From NCBI GenBank assembly GCA_910584845.1, contig CAJUDH010000013.1, positions 19,471-83,470 of the forward strand: 64,000 nt of DNA, given 5' to 3'. Position numbers and translations under genes: made by a program. Positions 1 to 8,912 of the stretch are shown here, in pieces (the stretch's first letter is position 1; every line of letters begins with the position of its first letter). The DNA comes from an uncultured Lachnospiraceae bacterium (lineage in GTDB: Bacteria > Bacillota > Clostridia > Lachnospirales > Lachnospiraceae). The notes under the pieces are model-generated. The model was given only the letters and a program-made list of their open reading frames with translations, did not search any database and was not told the origin of the DNA.

Positions 1-991
1 AGACCACTTCCATAATCCGCCCCACGTTATTGACAATCAGGCTCCGGTACCCTTTCCCGCCCTGCAGGTAGGTTTCCATGTGTTCTTCTATCCCGATCCG
101 CCCGACAACGTCATTCAGCTCATACTGCGGGTTTTTCTTTTGCAGTTCTTCCAGCTGGTCTTCCTGCATTTTGCCTGTGTACCCAATAATCGGGGCAAAA
201 TAAAGGCTGTCGTTATACTTTCGGATCGTAGATTCTTCAATATCCACCCCCTGCAGCACATCCATGTGCTCTAATATCTCCGTCATGGTCGCGTCATCCA
301 CATGGGAAGTGATTGTGACTGCCTCATACCTTTTGTACGCGGTCAAAGACATAGTATAGCGGATATTGATAATTTCCAGGGCTTCTTCATTCGACAAGAT
401 CAAGGGGTTGCCCCTTTCATCTTTCATTTCGTCCAGATGGTACCGTTTACGGCGTTGCTCTAACAGGTCCCGGGCGCTTATGGCAGTAGGGTACTTCCCG
501 TCCGGGTCATTTAAATCATCCACGGACTTTACACCGTAATAATCCCGGAGGAACCTTTTTCTGGCAGCTTCCGAACTGCTGGTATAAATGAACTCCCCCC
601 CTTCGTCCAATCCGATCTCCAGCTTCCCTTGGACGGAATAGCCATGCTTCTTTAAAATCCGAACCAGCCGGAGGAGCATGGCATTCATGGAAGCCGAATC
701 CGGGTAAGCCCCTATATCCTGGATGGTTACCGAATAAGCTGGCTCGTTATATGCCAGCAGGTAGCCGTTGTGGTCATAAATATTCCCCCGTGTACCTGGA
801 ATCGACACTTCTTTTTGCGTCAGCCTGACATAATCTTCCATGTACTTTTCCCCAGCCATAATCTGCAGGTGGAACAGCTTGACAATCAAAATCCCAAACA
901 TGGCCGTAAATATCAAGGCCAGTGCGCAAAGCCGGGAGGCAGCCATCTTTTGTGCCATCTCGCACAAAATGTCTTTTAAGTCTTTTAGCAT
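1..991 (-). CDS. mrdA: Penicillin-binding protein 2 (MrdA-like), N-terminal part, cut by window edge
   Basis: An open frame runs from an ATG at 991 to the left edge without a stop (about 330 codons). The product begins with a short cytoplasmic stretch and one hydrophobic anchor (about residues 14-34). Then comes the class B PBP signature PGTRGNIYDHNG (about residues 53-64), followed by the dimerisation region. The transpeptidase domain with the catalytic serine would lie outside the window. PBP2 crosslinks peptidoglycan as part of the elongation (rod) complex. It starts 6 bases after the mreD stop, in the usual mreC-mreD-PBP2 order. Identity is inferred from the motif and context. Confidence 0.88.
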   Translation of the reverse strand, partial: MLKDLKDILCEMAQKMAASRLCALALIFTAMFGILIVKLFHLQIMAGEKYMEDYVRLTQKEVSIPGTRGNIYDHNGYLLAYNEPAYSVTIQDIGAYPDSASMNAMLLRLVRILKKHGYSVQGKLEIGLDEGGEFIYTSSSEAARKRFLRDYYGVKSVDDLNDPDGKYPTAISARDLLEQRRKRYHLDEMKDERGNPLILSNEEALEIINIRYTMSLTAYKRYEAVTITSHVDDATMTEILEHMDVLQGVDIEESTIRKYNDSLYFAPIIGYTGKMQEDQLEELQKKNPQYELNDVVGRIGIEEHMETYLQGGKGYRSLIVNNVGRIMEVV

Positions 992-997
992 CCCCTG

Positions 998-1504
998 TCA
1001 ATCTCTCCTTTTTTCCAATTCCTCCAACCGCCTGTTTGTAAATAAAAAGGACCGGTACAATAAGAGCGTCGCCACCGTCGTAAAAATCATTTCAGGCAGG
1101 ATAATCTCCCGAAAATAGAAAAAAAAGTCCAATTTGTTCCGAATCAGGAACCGAAATACGTAAATATAACAATTGTAAGCCACTTCGTTGATCAGGCTTA
1201 AAATCAACGGCAACGTAATATAGTCTTCGTAATAATATTTTGTGCATATGCCGTTAAAATAGCCTAAATGGATAAACAGCAGTGTGTAAAACCCAAACGG
1301 CCCGCTGTAAAACAAATCCAGTAAAATCCCGGCCAGCAGCCCGTACCACAGCCCTGCCGACTTGCCGTAAATAAAGCCAAACGAAAAAGTGAGGATCAGC
1401 AGCAGGTTAGGGGTTGCCGCCAGGAACGGGAGCAACGGGAATACCCCGCTCTGGATGGTAAAAGCCAATAGCATAAGCAATATGTTTAAACCGATTCGTC
1501 TCAT
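998..1504 (-). CDS. mreD: Rod shape-determining membrane protein MreD
   Basis: A 168-residue, very hydrophobic protein with about five predicted membrane helices and a short charged tail (RRLEELEKRRD). This is the size and profile of MreD, an inner-membrane partner of MreC and PBP2 in the elongation machinery. Its ATG overlaps the mreC stop by four bases, so the two are probably translationally coupled. PBP2 follows 6 bases downstream. Sequence conservation in MreD is low, so the call rests on topology, length and position. Confidence 0.87.
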   Translation of the reverse strand: MRRIGLNILLMLLAFTIQSGVFPLLPFLAATPNLLLILTFSFGFIYGKSAGLWYGLLAGILLDLFYSGPFGFYTLLFIHLGYFNGICTKYYYEDYITLPLILSLINEVAYNCYIYVFRFLIRNKLDFFFYFREIILPEMIFTTVATLLLYRSFLFTNRRLEELEKRRD

Positions 1505-2367
1505 TCCTGCACTTCCTGTCCTAATGCCTCCGCCTGCATGGGGTCTTCTTTCAGCTGCAAAATCACCAGTACTTCCTGCAGATTGTTAAACTTTGCCACA
1601 GGGACCAGGTACCCTGACTTGGTCAGGCGGGTATCGTCTGTAGTGATGTCCGTAGCATAGCCAATCAGGATGCCGGGCAGGTACTTGGAACTGGTGTGGG
1701 AAGTGACGATCCGGTCCCCGTCTTTCACGTCCCCGTCTTGTTTAATTCCGGTAACCCGCAGCCGCTTTTCAGAAAATAAGGTCAAATCCCCGGCCACGAT
1801 ACAGCTGTCCCCGGACTGTTGGGACATTCCGCTAACCCGGCTCATATCATCAATAATTGACCGGACGGTGGCATAGTTTGCCCCAACGTCGGTGACAATG
1901 CCTACCAGGCCGCCGCCGGCAATGACGTTGGCGTCTACCCGGACGCCGTCGGCGGACCCTTTGTTGATCCGGAATACCTGGAACCAGTCCCCGGAATCCT
2001 TGGCAATGACCCGGGCACCGATTTTTTCATATTGCTGATAATCCTGGTCCAGCTGATAGAGGTCCCGTAACCGTTCCAATTCAAACTTTTCTGCCTGCAG
2101 GCGGACATTTTCTTCCGTCAGCATGTCTATCTGCTCTTTTAGCCGCTGGTTTTCTTCCACAGCCCCTTTAAACCGGGTGTAGTCGGTAATTTCGTTATAA
2201 ATCAGGGTTCCGGCGCGGTTCACGCCGGACTGAACCGGAATCAGGAAATAGCCAACCCCGGTACGCAACGGTTCCAGGAAGCCATCCCTAACCGATGTGA
2301 CAATAATCAACGCAATGCAAAAAAACGACAAAATAACCAGGGCATATTTGCTACGTTTGGATTCCAT
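1501..2367 (-). CDS. mreC: Rod shape-determining protein MreC
   Basis: A 288-residue protein with an N-terminal membrane anchor (about residues 9-26) and a coiled coil of the type NQRLKEQIDMLTEENVRLQAE (from about residue 73). The extracellular beta domain contains the family stretches ARVIAKDSGDWF and GLVGIV. MreC scaffolds PBP2 and MreD at the membrane. The ATG directly follows the TAG stop of radC, and mreD overlaps the 3' end. In many Firmicutes mreB lies between radC and mreC. Here it does not. Confidence 0.93.
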   Translation of the reverse strand: MESKRSKYALVILSFFCIALIIVTSVRDGFLEPLRTGVGYFLIPVQSGVNRAGTLIYNEITDYTRFKGAVEENQRLKEQIDMLTEENVRLQAEKFELERLRDLYQLDQDYQQYEKIGARVIAKDSGDWFQVFRINKGSADGVRVDANVIAGGGLVGIVTDVGANYATVRSIIDDMSRVSGMSQQSGDSCIVAGDLTLFSEKRLRVTGIKQDGDVKDGDRIVTSHTSSKYLPGILIGYATDITTDDTRLTKSGYLVPVAKFNNLQEVLVILQLKEDPMQAEALGQEVQE

Positions 2368-3054
2368 CTAAATCAATCCTCGCTCTTTCATGCTTACATA
2401 AGTGTGTTCGCCAATGATTACATGGTCCTGAAGGCGTATATCCATCAAAACCCCCGCCTCTTTAACCCTCTGGGTCAGCATCACGTCCTCCCGGCTGGGC
2501 TCCGGGTCGCCGCTGGGGTGGTTATGCACCAAGATCAAGCTTACTGCCTGGTAGCGCAGGGCTTCGATAAAAATTTCCCTGGGGGTAGCCAGGGATGCGT
2601 TTACCGTACCTTTGGAAATCTGGATTTCCTGGATCAGCATCTGTTTGGTATTAAACAGCATCACGTGGAATTGCTCCTGCCCCTGATGCCGCATATCTTC
2701 CTGGTAATATTCGGCTACCGAACCCGGATCCCGGAATATTAACGGGCGCCCCAGGGCTTTCCGCTTCCAGATCCGCCGGGAAAGCTCCCCTACACATAAA
2801 AGTTGGATCCCCTTGACATTGCCGATTCCTTTTATAGAGGTCAGCTCTGGCAGAGAAAGATGCAAAAGCCCTAAAATACCGTCTTTTGGGTAATTTAAGG
2901 CCAGGATTTTTGAGGCTAGGTCCAGGGAATTGGCTTTGGGGGAACCGGTCCGGATAATAATGGACAAAAGCTCCACGTCACTTAAACGCTCTGGCCCTTC
3001 CCTTTGGCAGCGCTCGTAAGGTCTGTCATCATTGGGCATGTCTTTGATTTTCAT
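2368..3054 (-). CDS. radC: RadC family JAB-domain protein
   Basis: A 228-residue protein from the ATG at 3054, chosen because the family typically begins MKIKDMP...DRP and an AAGGA lies upstream. An extension to a TTG at 3087 has no ribosome binding site. It has a helix-hairpin-helix-like region (LTSIKGIGNVKGIQL, about residues 70-84) and a C-terminal JAB/MPN metal-binding motif LVHNHPSGDPEPSREDV. RadC (UPF0758) was linked to DNA repair but its biochemical role is unsettled. It leads the mre operon, as in other Firmicutes. Confidence 0.92.
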   Translation of the reverse strand: MKIKDMPNDDRPYERCQREGPERLSDVELLSIIIRTGSPKANSLDLASKILALNYPKDGILGLLHLSLPELTSIKGIGNVKGIQLLCVGELSRRIWKRKALGRPLIFRDPGSVAEYYQEDMRHQGQEQFHVMLFNTKQMLIQEIQISKGTVNASLATPREIFIEALRYQAVSLILVHNHPSGDPEPSREDVMLTQRVKEAGVLMDIRLQDHVIIGEHTYVSMKERGLI

Positions 3055-3115
3055 GGGTATCTTTTTCCTTTCTGCCTGACTCTCCAAGTACGCGTCCGGG
3101 ATAAGATACCCACCT

Positions 3116-3144
3116 ATATTACCATAAAATTCAAACTATGTATA
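3116..3144 (-). promoter_or_regulatory. Putative promoter of the radC-mreCD-PBP2 operon
   Basis: On the minus strand TATACA (-35) is followed after 17 bases by TAATAT (-10) with a TGG just before it. It lies about 60 bases ahead of the radC ATG at 3054. Both hexamers deviate from consensus. Confidence 0.5.
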
Positions 3145-3165
3145 CAAAAACTTGGCCATTAAATC

Positions 3166-4134
3166 TTAAGGTTTAAAGAAGTCGGCCAACCTTTTTCCGT
3201 TCTTCTCGTCCCTAAGCCGTCCGGCCGCATCAAAGCCGTCCGGTATGGCCTCCTCGCAAAAACCTTTGAAAAAACGGCATTCATCGTCGTTACAGGCCTG
3301 TGCGTCTTTCAATCTTACATCGCAGTGGAAAACATGGGTCAAAACATATTGCGGGTTATGGTAAAAACGGTAGAGGAAAGGCACGTCGTTTTCCGTCAGG
3401 GCCGCCGCCAAAATCGCAGCCTGCCCCTTTAAAAAATCGCCGGAGGCAGTCATCAGGTAAGTGGGGGGGAATTTCCCGGTAATGTAGGGGAGGGCGCTGA
3501 TTTGCCCCCATAGTTCTTTTGTAGCTTGTTTTGGCATCAATTCCTTTAGCAAAGCCAAGGATTTGTTATTGCAGTTGTCCCGGTCAACTCTGTAAACGCC
3601 GCAATTTAAAGCAATTGCCCTAGGGCAGAAACCTTCCGGCGCCCGAAACGCGAACTTTGCCGCATAGCCGGGGTTGGTACAGATACAGGCGTATAGGCCT
3701 AATATGTGGGCGCCGGCAGAGTCCCCGACAGCAAAGACATGTTTCCGGTCAAAACCATAAGCCCCGCTATTGGCTAACACCCAGCAAAACACGTCATTGG
3801 TATCCTCCAAAGAAGCCGGGAATTTGGCTTCCGGGGCCAGGCGGTAAGTAAAATTAACGACGGCAAAACCTCTTTTTGCAAGATCCATACAATAATACTG
3901 ATACCGTTCTTTATCTCCATAAACCCAGCCTCCCCCATGGACACTGACAATCACCGGAAGCTCTTCTCCGGCACGCTCTTTGGGCCGGTATACATCCAGA
4001 ACATGCCATTGGGGGTCGCTTCCATAAACAATATCGTCAAAACGGAGGATTTCTTCCGGGGTGGTAAGGCCAGAATCCCGCAAATCATCATTTTTTTTAA
4101 ATTCCTTTCGTATTATCCTACTGATTAACGACAT
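3166..4134 (-). CDS. Alpha/beta hydrolase, HSL-type esterase/lipase
   Basis: A 322-residue alpha/beta hydrolase. The oxyanion-hole motif HGGGWVYGDK and the nucleophile elbow GDSAGAH are those of the hormone-sensitive-lipase group, and a late histidine (VLTHVFHCD) can complete the triad. It probably hydrolyses small acyl esters; the substrate is unknown. The start at 4134 has AAGGAGGAGG close upstream. A longer frame to 4200 is excluded because it would begin inside the -35 box of a good promoter. No signal peptide is seen, so it is probably cytoplasmic. Confidence 0.85.
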   Translation of the reverse strand: MSLISRIIRKEFKKNDDLRDSGLTTPEEILRFDDIVYGSDPQWHVLDVYRPKERAGEELPVIVSVHGGGWVYGDKERYQYYCMDLAKRGFAVVNFTYRLAPEAKFPASLEDTNDVFCWVLANSGAYGFDRKHVFAVGDSAGAHILGLYACICTNPGYAAKFAFRAPEGFCPRAIALNCGVYRVDRDNCNNKSLALLKELMPKQATKELWGQISALPYITGKFPPTYLMTASGDFLKGQAAILAAALTENDVPFLYRFYHNPQYVLTHVFHCDVRLKDAQACNDDECRFFKGFCEEAIPDGFDAAGRLRDEKNGKRLADFFKP

Positions 4135-4171
4135 AATTTCCTCCTCCTTCTTTCCAATAGCCCTATGGTTA

Positions 4172-4200
4172 ATTATACCAATTTGCACCCATGATAGCAA
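4172..4200 (-). promoter_or_regulatory. Promoter of the alpha/beta hydrolase gene
   Basis: Minus strand: TTGCTA, 17-base spacer, TATAAT, with TGG forming an extended -10. It is about 38 bases from the ATG at 4134, which also settles the start codon. Confidence 0.75.
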
Positions 4201-4317
4201 CCCTTTCCTGCCTGCAATACAAAAAGAAGATGGAAAGGCCCCTCACTGGAAAAGCTTGTTCCGTCTCCTTTTTGCATTGCAAAACAACCGAATTTACAAA
4301 ATTTTTATGCCGGTACA

Positions 4318-5055
4318 CTAGTTGTCTAACTTTTTTATGGTCAGCATGGCGCTGGTTCCATTTTGTAGTGATACGGCCACTGCCAGGGGGGCTGACACGG
4401 CCATATCAATGGACGCCCCGGCGCCCAGCGGGAGGATCACGCTTCCGCTAAAGGAAACCTCCTGCCCCGGCATCGCCGGGCGTACCTGAACAGCCTCAGT
4501 AATATTGGTACCGTCCTGGCGTACCGCTACCGTCAATGTAGTATTTTTCATGGTGGACAGCGTGCACGAATAATGGACCTCATAGATCCCCGTATTGGCA
4601 ACGGTAATACTGCCGGCCGGCTCATAAGCCATGCCCAAGGCCAGCATGGTGCCTGGCAGCGGGACCGGTTGCGCCCCGTTAAGGGGTATGTCTAACGTTT
4701 GAGGCGTATTATTATAAAGCCCCCCGTATGCCGCTACCCCTAAGATGATCGGCCCTGCAGGCCCAATAGGCCCCGCCGGGCCCTGCAGCCCCCTGGGGCC
4801 TATTGGGCCGGTGGCCCCCGCCGGGCCTGTTGGGCCGGTGGCCCCGGTAGCCCCCGCCGGGCCTGTTGGCCCGATAAAGCCCTGGGGGCTTTTGCAGCAC
4901 CTGCCGGGAGCCCAGTAACAACTTTGTCCAATCATATTTCGGCAATTTTCTTCCGCCAAAAGCCCACAGCTTTCTCTGGCATATAAAAAGGCTTCGTCAT
5001 TGGAGCAAGTTTTTCCATATTCTCTATAACATCTGCCAAAGTCTCTTTGATACAT
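4318..5055 (-). CDS. Collagen-like triple-helix repeat protein
   Basis: A 245-residue protein in three parts. The N terminus (1-58) is rich in cysteine and aromatic residues. A run of about 15 Gly-X-Y triplets (GPTGPAGATGATGP type) follows at about 59-105. A C-terminal beta-rich domain of about 135 residues resembles the BclA/TNF-like heads of spore and surface collagen-like proteins (TVANTGIYEVHYS). There is no classical signal peptide, as in exosporium glycoproteins. The Gly-Pro repeats make bases 4740-4870 locally very GC-rich and repetitive. Function on the spore or cell surface is inferred from architecture only. Confidence 0.8.
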   Translation of the reverse strand: MYQRDFGRCYREYGKTCSNDEAFLYARESCGLLAEENCRNMIGQSCYWAPGRCCKSPQGFIGPTGPAGATGATGPTGPAGATGPIGPRGLQGPAGPIGPAGPIILGVAAYGGLYNNTPQTLDIPLNGAQPVPLPGTMLALGMAYEPAGSITVANTGIYEVHYSCTLSTMKNTTLTVAVRQDGTNITEAVQVRPAMPGQEVSFSGSVILPLGAGASIDMAVSAPLAVAVSLQNGTSAMLTIKKLDN

Positions 5056-5129
5056 AGGTTTCTCCCCTCTAACTTTTTACAGCCGGAAATGCTTGGCCTA
5101 CTATAGTTTATGAGGCTTGGCAGATTTTG

Positions 5130-6245
5130 TTACTTTTGCTTTAATGCCAAAATATCTTGTGGGTCGATCTGGACTATAACCATATCCCCTACCCGTATAT
5201 GGGCACCGGCGTTTTCCCTCCAACGGTCCTTTGGCATTTCCAAACGGATCTGGGCATTGTGGGGGCCAGGAATGGCTTCCCTGGGTTTTACTATGGCTAC
5301 TATGTTAAAAACATCTTCCACGATCCGGCAAACCCGGCACTCGATGCGGTTTGGTTTTTTATTTGGATGGCCTTGGGGCCCTCCCCCTTTCGCCAAACGG
5401 ACCGCGTGGCTTTGGACGCCCACATAGGAGACATCCTTTGGCACCGGGCGGCCGCAATCCAAGTTTATGCCCCAGTCCCTGGCGAACACCCACCCCTCCC
5501 GGTCCCGGTCCGGCTCTGCCGCAGAATAATTTTTGCAGCCGGAAAGCAGGCAGGCGGCTAAGGTTTTCGGCTCTTCAAACATGGCCTTTACCGGAACCGG
5601 GGGCGTAGAGGCCCCCTGGTCCATAACACAGGCATAATCACAGATCCGGTAAATTTCATCCCGGCTGTGGGAGACAAATAAAACAGGGATCTCCAACCCT
5701 TTCAATATGTCCATCAGTTCCAGCTCCAGTTTCCAGCAAAGGTAGCCGTCCAGGGCAGAAAAAGGTTCGTCCAACATCAAAAGTTTGGGCCTGGCCAGCA
5801 AAAGCCTGGCCAAAGCCACCCTTTGCTGTTGGCCACCGGACAATTGAAAAGGGCGGTGGCTTTCCAGCCCGGTCAGGTAAAACTTCCCTATCATCTCTTC
5901 TACGGCTGCTTCTGCCTTTTTCTTGTCCTTTTCCACTGAGCGGACTCCGGCCATCAAGTTTTTTTGCACTGTCATGTTGGGGAAAAGGGCATAGTTTTGA
6001 AATAACAGCCCCACATGGCGTTTTTGGGGGGGAAGGTTTATCCTTTCCTGTGCGTCAAAAAGAGGCGTCCCATCCAGCTCGATCCGCCCGCTGTCCGGCT
6101 TTATAACCCCCGCGATGCAGCGTAGCGTCACGCTCTTTCCGCAACCGGAAGCCCCCAGAATCCCAAGGACCCCTGTTTTCGCCTCAAATTGGGCAGAAAG
6201 CTGAAAATCCCCAAAATCTTTATAGATGTCCACTGTCAGGGCCAT
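5130..6245 (-). CDS. modC: Molybdate ABC transporter ATP-binding protein ModC
   Basis: A 371-residue ABC ATPase. Walker A is GASGCGKS (about 31-38), the Q-loop lies in LLFQNYALFP, the signature is LSGGQQQRVALAR and Walker B is LLMLDEPFSALD, with the switch histidine in VSHSRDE. The C-terminal 100 residues (from about 270) have the length and AIVKPRE-type pattern of a TOBE/molybdate-sensing domain. It energises molybdate import with ModB and ModA, encoded immediately upstream. It is the last gene of the nine-gene molybdenum operon. Confidence 0.93.
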   Translation of the reverse strand: MALTVDIYKDFGDFQLSAQFEAKTGVLGILGASGCGKSVTLRCIAGVIKPDSGRIELDGTPLFDAQERINLPPQKRHVGLLFQNYALFPNMTVQKNLMAGVRSVEKDKKKAEAAVEEMIGKFYLTGLESHRPFQLSGGQQQRVALARLLLARPKLLMLDEPFSALDGYLCWKLELELMDILKGLEIPVLFVSHSRDEIYRICDYACVMDQGASTPPVPVKAMFEEPKTLAACLLSGCKNYSAAEPDRDREGWVFARDWGINLDCGRPVPKDVSYVGVQSHAVRLAKGGGPQGHPNKKPNRIECRVCRIVEDVFNIVAIVKPREAIPGPHNAQIRLEMPKDRWRENAGAHIRVGDMVIVQIDPQDILALKQK

Positions 6246-6258
6246 GGCCTCACCCTCC

Positions 6259-6924
6259 CTATTTTTTATCCTTACCTTTGTGTTCCAGCAGGTTCACGGC
6301 CAGAAGCACCGCGGCCGAAATTGCCAGGTTTACCAGGACCCACCGCAGGGCAAGCCCTTCATCCCCCGTCCGCCATAATTGATAGACTGTGGTGGATATT
6401 GTGGATGTCCTCCCCGGCGTATAACCTGCCAACATGCTGGTAGCCCCATATTCTCCCAAAGCCCTGGCAAACGCCAGCACCAAACCGGCCAGGACCCCTT
6501 GCCGGCATGCCGGCATACGGATATGCCAGAAAATATAGGTATTGGATAACCCCAATGTCTGCCCGGAATAAGACAAAGTCTCGTCAAACCCCTCAAATGC
6601 GCCCCTTGCCGTCCGGTACATCAGCGGAAAAGATACCACTATGGAAGCGAAAATGGCGGAATACCAGGACATCACCAGCTTTACGCCAAATTGCCCCAAG
6701 GCCCATGCCCCCAAAGGGCGCCTGGCCCCCAACAGCAGCAGTAAAAAGTAGCCGACTACTGTGGGAGGCAGTACCAGGGGAAGGGTCAGTATGATGTCCA
6801 GGACCCCTTTTGCCACCTTATTCAACCTTGCAATATAATAAGCGGCAAAAATGCCGGAAAAAAAGACAACCACACTGGAGACCGCAGCGATCCGCAGCGA
6901 ATTGTACAGCGGATACCAATCCAT
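6259..6924 (-). CDS. modB: Molybdate ABC transporter permease ModB
   Basis: A 221-residue membrane protein with five to six helices and the permease EAA-type loop ALGEYGATSMLAG, typical of ModB. The family's PLVLPPTVVGYFLL stretch is at about residues 49-62. An SD of GGAGGGGG precedes the ATG. It forms the channel of the molybdate importer with ModC (13 bases downstream) and ModA (12 bases upstream). Confidence 0.94.
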   Translation of the reverse strand: MDWYPLYNSLRIAAVSSVVVFFSGIFAAYYIARLNKVAKGVLDIILTLPLVLPPTVVGYFLLLLLGARRPLGAWALGQFGVKLVMSWYSAIFASIVVSFPLMYRTARGAFEGFDETLSYSGQTLGLSNTYIFWHIRMPACRQGVLAGLVLAFARALGEYGATSMLAGYTPGRTSTISTTVYQLWRTGDEGLALRWVLVNLAISAAVLLAVNLLEHKGKDKK

Positions 6925-6936
6925 AATCCCCCTCCG

Positions 6937-7899
6937 TTATTCCGCCATGGAAAAACCAGCCGCTTCAAACACAGCGGCGCAATCCTCAGTAACCAGATAA
7001 TCCAAAAACGCCTGCGCTTCTTTCTGGTTTTGGGAATTTTTTATAACTGCCGCCGGATACGTGATCTGGCGGCATTGGCCTTGCCCGGCTTCGTCCACTA
7101 CGGCCAGCCCTGCCGAAAAGGCATCGGTTGCATAAATAATGCCGCAGTCCACCGAGGCCTCTTTGATCTGGGCCGCCACTTCTTTTACATTGGACCCATA
7201 AGTGATTTTGGCGTCTGACATCAGTTGGCCAAGGAGGCCCAAATGGTCCAAAACTTCCAAGGCATAAGAGCCTGCCGGGACGTCGTCATTGCCTATGCAG
7301 ACCAAAGACAGCTTGTCTGACCCTAAATCCTCAAACGATGTGATACCCGCCGGATTCCCCTTTGGGACAGCCAGGACGATCTGATTCCCGACTAAATCAA
7401 CCCGGGTCCCCTGCCGGATCAAATCCGGCCCGCCCTTGTTTGCCCCCCTGTCTGCAGAACCATCCAATTGATCCATCAGCGTTTGGGAGGCAGAGATAAA
7501 AATATCGCAGTCGGCGCCTTCTTCAATCTGCGTTTTTAATGTCCCGGAAGAATCAAAGGTATAAATAATGTCCACGCCGGGATTTATCTCCTCATAGGTT
7601 TGGGCAATAACATCAAGGGGGCCTGTCAGGGAGGCGGCAGCAAAAACCACCAATTCCACAGGCCCTTCCCCTGCAACGGCTTTTGTATCCCCCACGGTTT
7701 TGCCCTGCCCTTCCCCCTCCCCGTCGGTTTTAGCCTCCACCGCCTCGGCCGTTATACTGGTATTTCCCCTGGCCCCGTCCCAAGCCGCCCCTTCATGTAT
7801 CCTTTTACATCCTGGCAACATGCCGGCCAGCAAAAACACCACGGCACCAATTGCCCACTGTTTTTTCATGCCTCGCCGGACCCTTTTAGAAAGTTTCAT
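6937..7899 (-). CDS. modA: Molybdate-binding lipoprotein ModA
   Basis: A 320-residue periplasmic-type binding protein. The basic N terminus and hydrophobic segment end in a lipobox LPGC (cysteine about residue 31), so it is expected to be a membrane-anchored lipoprotein. The ModA family pattern FAAASLTGPLD...YTFDSSGTLKTQIEEGA and CDIFISAS is present. It captures molybdate or tungstate for ModBC. The 50 residues after the lipobox are a low-complexity linker. An alternative start at the internal MKKQW is possible and would not change the mature protein. Confidence 0.93.
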   Translation of the reverse strand: MKLSKRVRRGMKKQWAIGAVVFLLAGMLPGCKRIHEGAAWDGARGNTSITAEAVEAKTDGEGEGQGKTVGDTKAVAGEGPVELVVFAAASLTGPLDVIAQTYEEINPGVDIIYTFDSSGTLKTQIEEGADCDIFISASQTLMDQLDGSADRGANKGGPDLIRQGTRVDLVGNQIVLAVPKGNPAGITSFEDLGSDKLSLVCIGNDDVPAGSYALEVLDHLGLLGQLMSDAKITYGSNVKEVAAQIKEASVDCGIIYATDAFSAGLAVVDEAGQGQCRQITYPAAVIKNSQNQKEAQAFLDYLVTEDCAAVFEAAGFSMAE

Positions 7900-7944
7900 C
7901 TATGCCTACATCCTTTTACGTTTTTGGCAAGGCAGGCCGCGTTC

Positions 7945-8886
7945 TTATTTTTGCGCACACTCCGAAACAGTCCCCCGCAAAACCTCCAGCCCATGCCTTA
8001 AATGGCCTAAAATAAACCCCAGGCTTTCCTCAACCGCTTTGGGGCTGCCCGGTAAATTCACAATCAACGTCTTCCCCCGGATCACGGACACGCCGCGGCC
8101 CAACATGGCACGGCCTGTTACCTGCATGGAACGGAAGCGGATATATTCGGCAATCCCCGGGGCGTTGCGGTCAGCAATGGCCATGGTTGCCTCCGGGGCC
8201 ATATCCCTTGGGGAAAAACCGGTGCCGCCGCTGGTTACCACCAAATCCACCTGCCTTCCGTCTGACAAGCGTTTCAACTGGGCCTTAAGTGCCTCCGGCT
8301 CATCCGGAAGGATTATGGTTTCTACCACATGGTATCCGGCTTCTTCCAAAATCTTTTGGGCCCTCGGGCCGCTTTCATCTGCCCGCTCCCCCAAAAAGCC
8401 CTTGTCGCTGCAGGTGATAACCCCGGCCGTAAACGGGCGGTCCGGGTCAGGGGGCAACACAGCCATGGTATCGCCGGTGGCGATGTCCCCTTCCTTTAGT
8501 ACTTCTGCAAATACGCCTTCGCGGGGCATGATGCATTCCCCCATCCGTTTATAAATGGCGCAATGGCTATGGCATTCTTTCCCGATTTGGGTCATCCTTA
8601 ACTCAGTTGTCCCCACCAAAAAACGGCTCCCCACAGGCAGGCTTTTAAAGTCAATGCCTTCTACCACCAGGTTTTCCCCAAAAGCGCCATGTTCGACATT
8701 AGCCCCCCGGCTGTTAAATTCTTCTACTTGTCCATAAGGCAACAGGCTGACCTGGCGGTGCCAGCCCCCTGCATGGGCGTCCCCCTCTATACCATGGTTG
8801 GGGCGCAAATGCGCCGACGCCACCCTATGTTTTTCCGTCCCCTTTTTCTCACTGACGCAAATGGCTTTCACGATTCCTGTCAACAT
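7945..8886 (-). CDS. MOSC domain - MogA/MoaB molybdopterin adenylyltransferase fusion
   Basis: A 313-residue two-domain protein. Residues 1-145 are a MOSC domain (GIEGDAHAG, GAFGENLVVEG, conserved CHSHCAIY cysteines). Residues 152-310 are a MogA/MoaB domain (AGVITCSDKGFLGERADESG, VVTSGGTGFSPRD, LPGSPKAVEE). The MogA part would adenylylate molybdopterin before molybdenum insertion. MOSC domains bind or transfer the sulfur or cofactor in other Mo enzymes. The fusion suggests cofactor hand-over within one polypeptide, which is inference. It lies between moaC and modA in the operon. Confidence 0.92.
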   Translation of the reverse strand: MLTGIVKAICVSEKKGTEKHRVASAHLRPNHGIEGDAHAGGWHRQVSLLPYGQVEEFNSRGANVEHGAFGENLVVEGIDFKSLPVGSRFLVGTTELRMTQIGKECHSHCAIYKRMGECIMPREGVFAEVLKEGDIATGDTMAVLPPDPDRPFTAGVITCSDKGFLGERADESGPRAQKILEEAGYHVVETIILPDEPEALKAQLKRLSDGRQVDLVVTSGGTGFSPRDMAPEATMAIADRNAPGIAEYIRFRSMQVTGRAMLGRGVSVIRGKTLIVNLPGSPKAVEESLGFILGHLRHGLEVLRGTVSECAQK

Positions 8887-8912
8887 AAATATCCCTGTCC
8901 CCTTTTTTCCTT

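Noticed and set aside
3166..4200. Longer hydrolase start at 4200
   Set aside because: It would begin within the -35 box of a well-formed promoter, and a strong SD precedes the ATG at 4134.
4712..4945. A second minus-strand reading frame across the collagen-like repeats
   Set aside because: It is a frame shadow of the Gly-X-Y repeats, with no start signal.
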